Source: Streblospio benedicti (Eukaryota > Annelida > Polychaeta > Spionida > Spionidae). From it: a stretch of 64,000 nucleotides of DNA. Shown here in pieces: positions 23,800 to 35,275 of this stretch. The position numbers and the translations under genes are program-made. The notes beneath the pieces were generated by a model. The model was not told the origin of the DNA. It worked only from the letters and a program-made list of their open reading frames with translations, and did no database searches. The stretch covers positions 33,751,008-33,815,007 of the forward strand of contig CM032669.1 in the NCBI GenBank assembly GCA_019095985.1. Reading direction: 5' to 3'. The first letter of the stretch is position 1, and each line of letters begins with the position of its first letter.

Positions 23800-26700
23800 G
23801 TAAGATTTCTGATTATTATTTACAGCTATAAACATATGTTGTACTATAGTAGTGTAGTTTGTTGAATCACTTAACTAGTAGATCCAGGCTTTGGAGGTGC
23901 ACTTAAGGGGGGAAAAACCCCACAGCAACGCACGGTCGCTCTGATACCTTTGCATCAGTATGGGTTTTGCCCAACCGAAAACTCTTTCAAGCAAATGCTG
24001 CGGGTGCTGCATGTATGGCGCCATATGGCACCTGCATCATTCGCTACCCCAAGCAAAGGAGAAATCTGCCACACGGTACGGCAGAATTTCACTGTGGGTT
24101 TTATCCCATTTAAAATGCATTGGAGCGATCGGCACAAATTTTTCTTCAACCAAACAGGCGCTGCCGTATGGTGCTATTAGGGTTTTTCAACTAAGAGAGG
24201 AGTTTTATAGTTCCAAGGGTAGGGATTTGTGGTAAATGTTCCTATGGATATACAGCAACTCAACTTTGGAATGATACTCCAGCTAATTTTAAGATATTCT
24301 ATGTATGGTTTTATTGTATGTTTTACAAATTCCTGAAAAAATGTAGTCTAGTCTAGGCGATATGCAAAAAAATGTGAGACGTCTTAGCCAACCAACATAA
24401 TAGATAAGCCATATAGAGCTTCTTTTGGGGATTTTGATTATTTTCTTGCATATGGTGAGAATTGCTATATGCCCCAGGCTATATGCTATATGCCATAAGA
24501 GGGGCATAGAAGCATTATTAAATCTCCCACAAATGAAATAGTGCAGGTGGAAAGGTTCATTATTTCCCAGAAAGAGCTTTGTTGACAATGTATATGAATA
24601 TAGAATATTTTCATATACAATCTGAAGGATGCTCCCAAACCACTCGGGAAAAAAGAGACTTAAAGTGTTTGTTTTTTGATAGAATATTGTTTCTCTCAGA
24701 CGTCCATGTCCAATTTGCCAATCTATGTTGTATGTGCTGTTTTTCTAAAGATGCTGTAACAACGTACGTTTCAGAATATTTGATCCCCTCCATCCCCTGC
24801 AAAAAGTCTAATCAGAACATTTGACCCTCCCAATTTTTTTTTTAAATTCAAACATATTTGAACCCTCTGAGTTTAAACCCCCACCCCCCACCCCCTCCAA
24901 GTCCATCCCCCGCTAGAACAATATTGACTGATCATATAACTCTGGTAGTGCAGAGGACAGTACTCTCTTCAAATGATCTCTACTTTGATGCCTGTACATC
25001 AATTTATAAAGGAATATGTCAAGTGCAGCTAAATCAATTATCTGCAAACTTGTGACTAATGCCTGTATGGCAATTAACAAGTAAAGGTTGTTTTGTTGAG
25101 ATGAATATTGTCAATTGCAAAACAGTTCAAAATGAGATACATATTGATAGCTTGTGTGCTGTGTGCATTTATAAATAGAAGTAAGGCTAAGAATTATAAG
25201 CCAAATTGGAAATCTTTGGATGAAAGACCACTTCCTGGTTGGTATGACCGCTCCAAGTTTGGTATATTTATTCATTGGGGAGTTTGGTCAGTGCCTAGCT
25301 ATGGTTCACCTACACAGAAAGAAACAGCTTTTCTGTGGAAAGGCTGGAAAGATGGAGACCCTGGATTTGTTGAATTCATGAAAAAGAACTATCCTCCAGG
25401 GTTTACATATGCAGATTTCGCATCAATGTTCGGTGCTGAATTTTATGATCCAAATCAATGGGCAGACATTTTTAAGGCATCCGGTGCAAGGTAAATTACA
25501 TCTCTTCATATTGATAAACAAATATTGTTTGAGGACAAAGATTATATATAAGACTACTTGTTTTGTTGAAAGGAAACTTATTCATTTTGATGACAGAAAA
25601 GAAAAGCCTTCATTATAAATATAAAGCTATTAACCTTTAACGGTTTTTTATATTGCATACCTACTTGAAAAAGGGGGCGGACAAAATCAATGGCAAACTG
25701 TAGAGTATTATCACCTATGATATAAGTATACCTAGTCTTGTGCACCGATAATGATGTGTAAAATGTTAAAATGCCCTAGGCCTTAATTTTTTATCTCTTT
25801 TTTTTTTCGTGTATAACAATAACACCATATGCATTTATATGCATATGCATGAGGATTATAAGTAGTTATTCTAAAATAATATTTGTATTAGGCTCATTTA
25901 GAAATAAGATAATAGCTCGATGGAATAATGAAATCTTTAGCTTTGTCAACTATTTTACTATTGTGGAGTACAGTGTATGCTGTAAGATACGATGCAACTT
26001 GGGAATCCTTAGATTCGCGCCCTTTACCAAAGTGGTATGATGACGTTAAGTTTGGAATATTCATTGTTTGGGGTATTTACTCTGTTCCTAGTATACATAG
26101 TGAGTGGTTCTGGTATCAATGGAAAGTATCAAAAACACCAGAAATCGTTAAATTTATGGAAGCAAACTATCCTCCAAATTTTACTTATCAAGACTTTGCA
26201 GCAGAATTTCATGCAGAATTATTCAATCCTGAAGAGTGGGCAGATATTTTTGAAGCATCGGGTGCTAAGTAAGATGTCTCGCATTTTTATGCACAAGTTT
26301 GAAAATTATTCAAACTTGCATTATTTTGACTGGATCACACACCCTGCTTTAGGATTTGATAACATAGAATTAGAGTTTGTACAGAATTATATTGCTTTTT
26401 TTTCTTTCCAGATATATTGTGCTCACTAGCAAGCATCATGAAGGATTTACCAACTGGCCATCAAAGGTCTCCTGGAATTGGAATTCAATGGATGTTGGAC
26501 CTAAGAGAGATCTAGTTGGTATGTTGTTTATTGTAACGGGTTTCCATAGATGCACTGCACTAGTGTAGCATTAGTACACTGTAGTAACATTTTGATGTAT
26601 AATTATATTCTCTTTCTCTCTCTCTCTTCTATGGCAAGCAAGCTCCTACCCACTATATTGACATAGCTGAAGACACATCATCCATTTGACTATATCAAGT

Positions 26701-26881
26701 GGCCCAGACGGGACTCGAACTCACGACCCCAACAGCCCGCTGCTTGGGATGATGGTATCATTCTAGTCTCACAACCTTGGGGTGGTCGTGAGTTTGAGTC
26801 CCATCTGGGCCACTTGATATAGTCAAATGGAAGATGTGTCTTCAGCTATGTTAATAAAGTGGATAGGAGCTTGCTTGCCAT

Positions 26882-26917
<36 letters not shown>

Positions 26918-29900
26918 AATTGTATCAACAAGCAAACTTGGGAAAAACACATTAGAAAATTTTGATGTATGACATGAAATTTTGTACGAATAGCCATTAC
27001 AAATACAGGTGTGTTGTGAATGTAAAACCTATGTTCACTATTTATAGCATTTCTCTTCCCATTTTTCTTCAAAGGTGACTTGGCAAATGCAATCAGAAAC
27101 AGAACTGATATCCATTTTGGACTGTATCACTCTCTGTTTGAATGGTTCCATCCACTCTATCTACAAGATAAAGAAAATGGCTTTCATTCAAATAGATTTG
27201 TGATGGTAAGTACTCGAATTGTCCTGACACCAATGTTATTCCACTGCCTCTTGGCAGATGTTTTTTACATAAAGGTTTATTTTGAAAATCAGTTTAAATG
27301 ATTTTTAAATAAATATTCATTGGATTTCTTTTTAATATAATAAAATTATTGATTTTGCGATAAATCCATAGAAACTAACTCACTTTCTTAATATTTTCTG
27401 ACATTCTCAACGTCAATCTTCCGAGACTTCTCCAATATAGACTGTTTCTATGGATTTATCGCAAAATTAATAATTTTATTTACAGTTTAAATGATATAAA
27501 GTAAAATGATACACCTGCATAAAAAGGTTTTTCATTTCTAAATAAGTTACAAAAATGTGCGCACTCAAAGAAATCAAAAAAAAAAAAATTCAGGCTAACC
27601 TTTTTGTGTAGTTGTAGCATTGTACTTGAAATAATTTCTACTATTTTTCGAAATAAGTGTCCTCAGAAAAAAAGATATTACTGGTCAAGGTTATGGAATA
27701 AAATGGGTGTCAGGACAATAATGTTGAACAAATACCACCCTGGGGACTGGCATTTAAAGTTTTCTTAATAGCGATGCTCTCTTTACGGAGGTGGGTGGGA
27801 ATCTGTCTACTTGTGTTTGAGTCTGAGAAATGCTCTTATTGTATGTGAGAAATGGTCTTATTCACAGCTGGTCTTATTGTAGAGGTGGTCTGCATTGAAG
27901 GTTTTACTGCAGATAGTTTTGTGATTCATTCGCTAGCTTTTTCAAAGTCAGAGCTGTACATAATAGGCTAATACTACTACTACTGTGGTATATGTACATA
28001 TTACCAAGTATTGTTACTGATATATAAGAATGACCATTCATCAGTCTCAGTTGATTACGGTACTACCCTCTATGATGTATGTCCATGACTTGCAATGTGC
28101 TCTTTCAATGTCCTTCTTTCTTATATAGGAGAAAACAATACCAGAATTAGTGGAGATCGTCAATGCCTACAAACCTGAGGTGATTTGGTCCGATGGAGAC
28201 TGGGAGGCTCCAGACTGGTATTGGAACAGCACTGAGTTTCTTGCCTGGCTGTACAATGATAGGTCAGTATTCATAAAGTTTCGAGTGCTTCATGTCATCA
28301 TGTCATTAAATTGTAAGAAAATCTTTTAACATGGTAGTATTTGTACATATAATGCTGGAAAAATATTGTTATCATTTATGACACAGGCATTTTTTTGTTT
28401 ATGTGTCATCGAATCGAAAAAAATATCGAAATGAAACGAATTTGATTTTGAATTTGGGAATTGTCCGAATATGTAAATATTATTTGGGAATATTCATTGA
28501 AACGAATGATAGGAAGGGAATTTTGCAAATTTTGAGAAGTGGAACTGTAAAAGGCGAGTTTCTAAGGTTGACTGCATATTTTGCCGAATTTGTCAATGGA
28601 TCCATGGTGTGGTAGCAGTATTAACCGTAGAAAAATGTAAACATCGAATACAGCCGAATAGAATTTTGGGAAGAGGAATTTACAGAATATTCCTTGACTA
28701 CTATTCCCAATCAATACTGTACTAGCTATGTTTTAGGGTTTTAGAAATTGCTGATTGGATGCTTGATCACACATCGATTTGCGGTCTTTTTAATCACATT
28801 GCATATTATGGAATATAATATTACTAATACAATAAATTCCTAATATACGAGGATATTGATCATAATGTGCACATGATGCTGTTTCCCTATCATTCAGGCC
28901 CATTGTTTTTCAGTCCGGTCAAGGATACAGTGGTCACCAATGACCGGTGGGGTGGTGGAGTGATGTGCCATCATGGCGGATATTACACTTGTTCAGACAG
29001 ATTCAATCCAGGTGTGTGCTGGTTGCTCTCCATCTGAATGCATGGATTAGGAACAAGCAAATTCCGTTTTGGTTTGCCATCAACTTGCAGAACTCCATTT
29101 TTTTAAATATATATAGCAACCTTGTAGTGGGATCAAAGGCAACAACTGCATGAGTTTATGCTATTTGAATGGGGCATTGAAAAGATCTTTAAATATTTGA
29201 ATTCTTTCTTTCTAAACTTTATCGCGTCTATATATGATATATAAAAATCACATCAACTGATGCAATTGCCTTTGATTGGATTTTAGAAAGTTGCCTGCAA
29301 CTGTTCGTAGATGAAGCAGAGTGATTGAAATTTCATAGTGTTTTTCTGGAACATTATGTCATAAATAGTATTCAGAATTTGCATGTTAGCAGCTCTGAAT
29401 TGTTCTGTATGAACTTCAGATTCTTGTATAAATTGCATGCTCTTTTTTTTTCCAGCCCAGTGAAAGACATAGTTGTTTCGAATGATCGGTGGGGTGGTAA
29501 CGTACGATGCAAGCATGGCGGGTTTTATAACTGTGATGATAAGTACAACCCTGGTGGGTAAAGCAATCGCACATTGAGATTCTCAATTTGGCCTCTTTTG
29601 TAAAGCTCAATTTGCTTCAATGATTAGTTCAAAAGGTACAAAGAGACAGGAATTGCTGTTTCTTTATCTTTGTCTGAAACCTCCTCTCTCGATATTCACA
29701 TTCAAGTGCTATTTAACATATTAAAACCATATTTTGAAAACCCTGCAAAAAACTGTAATTTGTCTTTCTCTGGGCACTGAATTTTTTAGTTTTAGTTATT
29801 GTGTCGGCTAGTTAGTAAAATTTCACATTTTTAGTGCTAATCAAAGGTACCAGTAACATAATATGTAGACATCATTCATTGAAAATTGTGGATTACAAGG

Positions 29901-32900
29901 ATTCTTTTAGAATAAAGCACTTTTATTTACTCTCCATGAATGTCTACCTGTTCTGATGCTGTTGCCTTGGCTGGTAACTTAGAAATGCTTTTTATTTTCA
30001 CCAAAATGGCACCATTTCAGCTTGCAGAAATGTTTGCAACTTCAAAACTATTTCTCATTAGCAACACATCTTTTCTATGTTGTCGCCCTAACTATCTTTT
30101 TGCTACTACTGCTAGCCCTGTGAAAGACACTGTGGTTACTAATGATCGGTGGGGGAGTGGAGTGAGTTGCCATCATGGTGGTTACTACACTTGTTCTGAT
30201 AGATATAACCCAGGTATTGCTTATTTAAGAATTGCCTTGTGTTGTGATGATTATGTAATGTTCTAATGGGTAACTTTCATTTCATATAATATTCATTCTA
30301 ATCTGCAATTGATTCAACATTTTATAAAACATTAAAAATGTCAGAGTAAATACAAATTGATGTGTTGTATATGTATTTTTTTTATTTTGTCGATAAAAGC
30401 TAAGACCTTGTTTTATTTGTGGTAAACACAACTACTGGAGGTATTTTTAAATTTTATAAATGATTTTAATATTTATGTTTTTTGAATATATGTAACAGTG
30501 GACTAGTATCCGTAAGAAATATACTTGAATTGATTTGCAATTAACAGTCACATGCTTTTAAGCAATACTGATAATTGAGATATCAAAATACAATTTACTT
30601 TTTATTTTTAGGAACATTGCAAAAGCACAAATGGGAGAACTGTATGACAATTGATAAATCCTCCTGGGGGTACCGGCGCAATGCACCACTCAGTGATTAC
30701 CTCACCCCAGACGATCTAATACAGACACTCTCAGAAACTGTCAGGTTTGTCAAGCCAATCAACAGTATTATTGTTACTTGGTGTAACAATATGCTTGATA
30801 GAAAGTTCAAAACCATCTTTTTTTTTTTTTTTTTTTTGTCTGATGCTCAGGGTTTCTTTCAACATAAGTTTGCATTGTGGATCAGTATATGCGTGTGTAC
30901 CACTGGTAGTAGTTAGATATGGGAAGCAAACTTGGAGGATAATGTTGTATCCGCCTTGGATTGTGATTGGGCATAATGGATAGTATTTTTGCTTAAATTA
31001 ACTTTTAGATATTATGCTACATACTTCTAGGAAATAATATTTCTTCAGATGTTTTCCCGTAACTTTTCTGATTTTATGTCATCAAAACTGTTAAAATTTA
31101 TGATCAACTTTTTTGACGGCGTTCTAATTGGAGTCATCTTGTAAATTCTTGTACGTTTCCAGCACTGGTGGTAACTTGCTTATGAATGTCGGTCCCACAT
31201 CAGACGGGCGCATTATGCCCATATTTGAGGAGCGTCTTCGACAAATGGGCTCATGGCTGGCAGTCAATGGAGAGTCCATCTACTCAACCACACCATGGCT
31301 CAAGTGTCAAAACGATACAGTGACACCAAATGTATGGTAAGTGTTTTTATGTAAAATGACTTAGTTTTTTTGCACTGTTTTATTAGGTGGTGAATAATTT
31401 CGTATGCAAGTTGAAATTATTGCTTTGAAAGAATATGTTCATGTATTAGCCAATACTGGATGTTTGAAACATTGATATTCTGAACAAGTTCAAGGAAGTA
31501 AATATGAAATTTGTAAACGTGTATCATATTTTTATTAAAAATATGATTGATGTTTCGGGGCACAATAAGCAGGTTAAAAGCGATGGCAAAAATAATAATT
31601 GCATGCGAGATAAATTAGGTGCAATTGCTTTGAGAGCTATTAAAAGTAAAAGTGTAAATGTAAGAGATGTACATAAAGTGTTAAAGGTGCAATGATAAAA
31701 TTAAGAACTGTAATTCATAAAACCTCTCTATAGATATACCCAGCACACATTTAGTGCAGTATTGAATGCTACTCTGATTGGTTAATTAATCCACGGCGAC
31801 GTTCATTTTAGAACACTGCGGGTAGTCTGTATTAGGGGTCTGAGTTCTAATGTGCAAATAGACTGTTACACTGACCAAATTTCTGCGCCTACTGCGACAT
31901 TGCGAGACCTGCCGTAATATATTAGCATGCTCTCACCCAATGCGTGGAGAGCAATACAATATGGCGGCCCCTTAGGCCAAAAATTGAGCACATGCTATAT
32001 TCGGGGCAAAGCCCCGAAAATAAGGAATAAAAATGATTTTGTAAAATCGTTTTAGTTTTCAAAGTTTTTTGGTAATGAAAATATCATATTCCATTGGACA
32101 GTTTATTTTTAAATGTATAGTTGATTATTTGAAAAAAAAACAAAACATAAAAACTACAATATTTAACTTTGCTTTCTCAGGTACACTCGAACGGCTTCTA
32201 ATGTCTATGCCATTGTAAATGATTGGCCGTCCTCTGGTATGTTGTCTCTCGGATGTCCCTCGTCTACCAATGTGGCCATGCTAGGCTATTCAGGCCAGAT
32301 CATTGCCACACCAAGAGCTACTGGAGGCGTGGATATCAAAGTGAGTGTTTCATGTAGACTTGCGTGAAGCATTTCAATTCATTTTTTTGTTTGGAATGAA
32401 AGAATCTTACAAAAGTAAATAGCAAAAATCAGTTTGTAAAATGTGTAATTTTAATTTAATGATAATATTCAGTTAGATTTTGCTTTCTTGAAGTTACAGT
32501 TTCAACGACGGATTAATATAGTCACAATAATGTAAGCTTACATATGTAATACGTGATATTTGAACAGCTATGGAGAAAATGAAATAAATATAATTTAAAA
32601 TGTACAGTACTGACTCGGCAAAAGGATACAAAACCGAAACAAAATTAGAGGAATCGGCTTAATAAAACGTAACAATTTGAAACAAAGTTACTGCTATCAC
32701 GGTTTTCTTTGAACTGCTCAATCGGTGAGATCGAAATAAATAGAGAAAACGAAATAATCAGAACAATTTCTCATAGTAACGCACATAGTATCCATCTTTG
32801 ATAAATTTTTGCTCATAAATATTCAGATTTCTTTGGGTGTTATCGTTTATTTTTGCTACAGAAATGTCTGGCGTGGTCATGAACATTTAGAAATATTCTT

Positions 32901-33330
32901 TTTACTACGGAACCCTCTGTAAAATGCCTAATACAAGAGTGAAAAACAGAATAAACGTAACTGCAGGTGAGTTAAGAAGAAAGCCGTAACTTCCGGAAGT
33001 GACAGAACCTTTTTTCGTTCGTAGCAGTCATCATAATGAGAAGAAATGGGAAAGAATTGCAAGGAATCATAGCGTAATTCTTTATATTTTGCTTCTGTAT
33101 CCTTCTGACAGTGTCAGTACTGTAAGCTTAGTGCTTTAAAATGAATATTGAAATAGTTTTTGAAGTTTGCCAATGTATCACATTGAAGTTTGCCAATGTA
33201 TCACATTGTAAATTTATTTCACTAGTTATCCGACATCGCCGCCAACAAGTTGCCATGTGACTGGGCCTGGGTGTTCAAATTCCCGATCATGGCATACAAG
33301 AAGATGGGTTATCGTGATAATACACTGTGA
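23450..33330 (+). CDS. FUCA: GH29 alpha-L-fucosidase with alternative first and internal exons
   Basis: This enzyme removes alpha-L-fucose from glycoconjugates in lysosomes or as a secreted protein. Any isoform uses one first exon (1a 23450-23799, 1b 25132-25490, 1c 25928-26268), then 26412-26518, 27075-27205, 28129-28262, one copy of exon 5 (28914-29011, 29456-29553 or 30116-30213), 30612-30744, 31163-31336, 32181-32340 and 33226-33330. With 1a the product is 463 residues, close to human FUCA1 (466). Family marks are YVVL-like [17 protein letters not shown] in exon 2, [17 protein letters not shown] in exon 3, the nucleophile Asp in [18 protein letters not shown] (exon 4), NDRWG in exon 5, and [14 protein letters not shown] in exon 7. 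All borders are GT-AG and all phases agree. Copies of exon 1 and exon 5 are intact, so alternative use is likely, but transcripts are needed to prove it. Confidence 0.92.
25132..25490 (+). CDS. FUCA: Fucosidase alternative first exon 1b
   Basis: The ATG at 25132 begins [19 protein letters not shown], a signal peptide, followed by [20 protein letters not shown] and IHWG. Where exon 1a has SEWFWW, this copy has a longer, different loop ([19 protein letters not shown]). Then [13 protein letters not shown] aligns again. The donor GCAAG|GTAAAT leaves phase 2 and would give GAR-YIVL. An earlier ATG at 25101 is in another frame. Length 359 nt. Confidence 0.8.
25928..26268 (+). CDS. FUCA: Fucosidase alternative first exon 1c
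   Basis: [19 protein letters not shown] is a signal peptide, followed by [20 protein letters not shown]. The motif HWG of other copies is VWG here ([13 protein letters not shown]), while SEWFWY is kept. NYPPNFTY creates an N-F-T glycosylation sequon absent from 1a and 1b. The donor GCTAA|GTAAGA leaves phase 2. It lies only 143 bp before exon 2. Tandem ATGCAT motifs at about 25830-25852 precede it. Confidence 0.82.
26601..26921. mobile_element. Two SINE copies head to head, forming a hairpin in fucosidase intron 2
   Basis: The left arm (minus orientation) and right arm (plus orientation) mirror each other from AATTATATTCTC and the CT/GA runs through CTATGGCAAGCAAGCTCCTA and GATATAGTCAAATGG to a centre near 26755. 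Each arm contains a tRNA B-box, seen as GGGACTCGAACTCACGACC on the left. The same SINE occurs at 34648, 35071 and 56720. Confidence 0.75.
27339..27480. mobile_element. 142-bp MITE in fucosidase intron 3
   Basis: TTTTGCGATAAATCCATAGA on the left pairs with TCTATGGATTTATCGCAAAA on the right. The inverted repeat extends to about 37 bp per arm with one mismatch. Only about 70 bp separate the arms. Confidence 0.75.
28914..29011 (+). CDS. FUCA: Fucosidase internal exon 5, copy a
   Basis: 98 nt, acceptor GTTTTTCAG and donor CCAG|GTGTGT. It codes [20 protein letters not shown], then [12 protein letters not shown]. The NDRWG Arg and the Asp of CSD (the position I recall as the acid/base of human FUCA1) are kept. 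It needs phase 2 on entry and leaves phase 1, the same as copies b and c. Confidence 0.85.
29456..29553 (+). CDS. FUCA: Fucosidase internal exon 5, copy b
   Basis: 98 nt with a strong polypyrimidine acceptor (TTTTTTTTTCCAG). It codes [20 protein letters not shown], then [12 protein letters not shown]. It is the most diverged copy: CHH becomes CKH and CSD becomes CDD. The donor is CCTG|GTGGGT. Phases match copies a and c. Confidence 0.82.
30116..30213 (+). CDS. FUCA: Fucosidase internal exon 5, copy c
   Basis: 98 nt, acceptor CTACTGCTAG, donor CCAG|GTATTG. It codes [20 protein letters not shown], then [12 protein letters not shown], closest to copy a. The three copies are separated by introns of 444 and 562 nt, too long for simple steric exclusion of adjacent splice sites. 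Confidence 0.85.
32605..33122. mobile_element. Tc1/mariner-type MITE, copy 2
   Basis: Ends CAGTACTGAC and GTCAGTACTG are perfect inverted repeats at the tips, flanked by TA on both sides. Internal blocks such as CTATCACGGTTTTCTT and GAGAAGAAATGGGA are shared with the copy at 19163. It lies in the last fucosidase intron. Confidence 0.78.
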
Positions 33331-34647
33331 TGAGCTAAATTATCAGTCTAGAATGTAATCCGGACAATATGGAATTTCAAACAATCTATTTTTGTAGACA
33401 ATTTATTAATACCACTATGACGAATAGAAATTTGATGTGTGTTTTTAATTGTTAGTACATTGTACATATACCTCGTACATTTGTGATTTACTTCAAATTT
33501 GCATCTGACAGCTTGTAGATTTATTTTGTTATAAAAATGTTGAGGATTTGTAAAATAAGGCCTAAACGTTTATTGTAGTATTCATTTTTACTATCATTCC
33601 AAACAATCTCATGAAAATGTGCAATATGTGTACATTATGTATCCTAATTTATATTAGTAATTTTGTGAATCCTTTACATAGCATGTGGCCGCATTTTTGT
33701 TCCTAGGTTTTCTGTCTACCTCTTAAGTGTACCAAAACATGTAAATAAGTCCAAAAGTATGATTTCAAATTTTATTATTTAAGCTTTCCAGTTATTATTA
33801 GGGCTGTAAAGGTTAAATACGTAAATTTTAAATGATACTTATGGACTTAAATATATTATACATGTTTTGATTCAAATGATAGCCTAGAAAGAAAACTTGA
33901 ACAAAAATGTATCCTATTTTTGTGTTTGTACGCTAGAATGAATTTGTGATATTTGGCATATTTAATATTTTACTCTGCAATTGTTATTTTTTTGACCATT
34001 TTTGTATACCGAATTAAAGACATAGAAATATAATTTTGTTTCACATTATTTATGTTCATGGTGTGTTAATATTTGGTGCATCTTTATTTTTCCTCAAAAT
34101 ATTTTGATTGAAGAATGCATGAAGCAACTAATATTAATTAATACCATACCTATTGAATGGGGGACAAATGAGATGTACCCGATGAAATGTGGTCCACTAA
34201 TAACCAAACTTTAATGTACTTGTCACCCCTACAGTCCTACACGCTGAATGCCTCATAGCCCAGAAGCATTAGAAAATTTGTAATGATGAATTGGAAAAAA
34301 ATTGAGAAAGCTGGAAATTTCAATGTAGATGCTTGAATATATTTCGATTCAATATCTAGAGTCCCTAGTTATCCCCTTTCAGCGTTTTTCAAAAATGCGT
34401 CTCAAGTTTCTTCAATATGGGTCCAGAATACATGCCCAAGAAAGAGCCAATCTGGACAGTCGGTATTTCCACTGTTTGCATTATGTATGCGTTTAAAATC
34501 TTTATATTTTGCATTCTACTGAGCTATCTAATGTTAAGAAGACCTTCTCAAAATTTCCTCATGTGCAATTTGAACCCACGACCTCTGGGTTGAGATAACT
34601 GATCAAGTATGTAAGCTGGGGGTTACAGAGAATGGTTCAGCCATTGC

Positions 34648-34830
34648 TGCTTGGGATGATAGGATCATTCTGGTCTCAAAAACTTTGGAAGTGTATCAGG
34701 CCGCAGCCACTTTAAATGGTCAAGTGGAAGCTTAGCATTGTTAGACCTGTCTTCAGCTATGTAGATTGTGGTAGACAATGCTTGCTAAAAAGAGGAGAGA
34801 ATCTTGAAAATGTATCCGCAAACACGCAGC
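34648..34830 (+). mobile_element. SINE, diverged copy of the 26601 family
   Basis: CTGCTTGGGATGATAGGATC, then CATTCTGGTCTC and CTGTCTTCAGCTATGTAGAT match the family. The B-box part has decayed. The tail has AGAGGAGAGAATC, then AATGTATCCGCAAACAC. Confidence 0.65.
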
Positions 34831-35070
34831 CAGGCAGCTATCATCTGTGAAAATGGGGGTTAAGCAGTGTTACATTTTTAAACTGCTAGAAAATGTAGTG
34901 ATTTAACGTTTTTTATGGTCTATTCAGTTGTTTGTTAAAATTGGATTGACACGTCTGTAAGAATCGAAGTATATGTGGATTACGTATGGGAGTTGAAAAT
35001 ATTACTTTGAAAAGCGTTGGTATTGATATTACGGTATGTATTGTGAATTAAATGGGATTCATTTCCAAAC

Positions 35071-35275
35071 TCACTGCTTGGGATGATGGTATGATCCTGG
35101 TCTCGCAACCTTGGGGTCGTGAGTTAGAGTCCCGCCAGGGACACTTGATATCGTCAAATGGAAGCTTAGGGTTGTAAAACCTGTCTTCAGCTATATCTAT
35201 TGTTGGTAGAAATATGCTTGCTAAATAGACGCGTGTGAGAGAGAAGTTTGAAAAAGTATCCGCAAGCACTGGGAA
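35071..35275 (+). mobile_element. SINE copy, 26601 family
   Basis: CACTGCTTGGGATGATGGTA, then a B-box region reading GTCGTGAGTTAGAGTCCCG, then GATATCGTCAAATGGAAGC and CTGTCTTCAGCTATATC. It shares the AAAGTATCCGCAAGCAC tail with the copy at 34648. Confidence 0.7.

Noticed and set aside
23950-24235. Overlapping frames in fucosidase intron 1
   Set aside because: Three frames on both strands are open in a short GC-richer patch; none resembles a protein and splice sites do not fit.
26690-26790. Genuine tRNA gene
   Set aside because: A B-box is present but no full cloverleaf forms; it is one arm of a SINE pair.
31504-31695. 63-codon frame in fucosidase intron 7
   Set aside because: Lies within an intron, Lys/Val/Asn-rich and unrecognised; likely chance.
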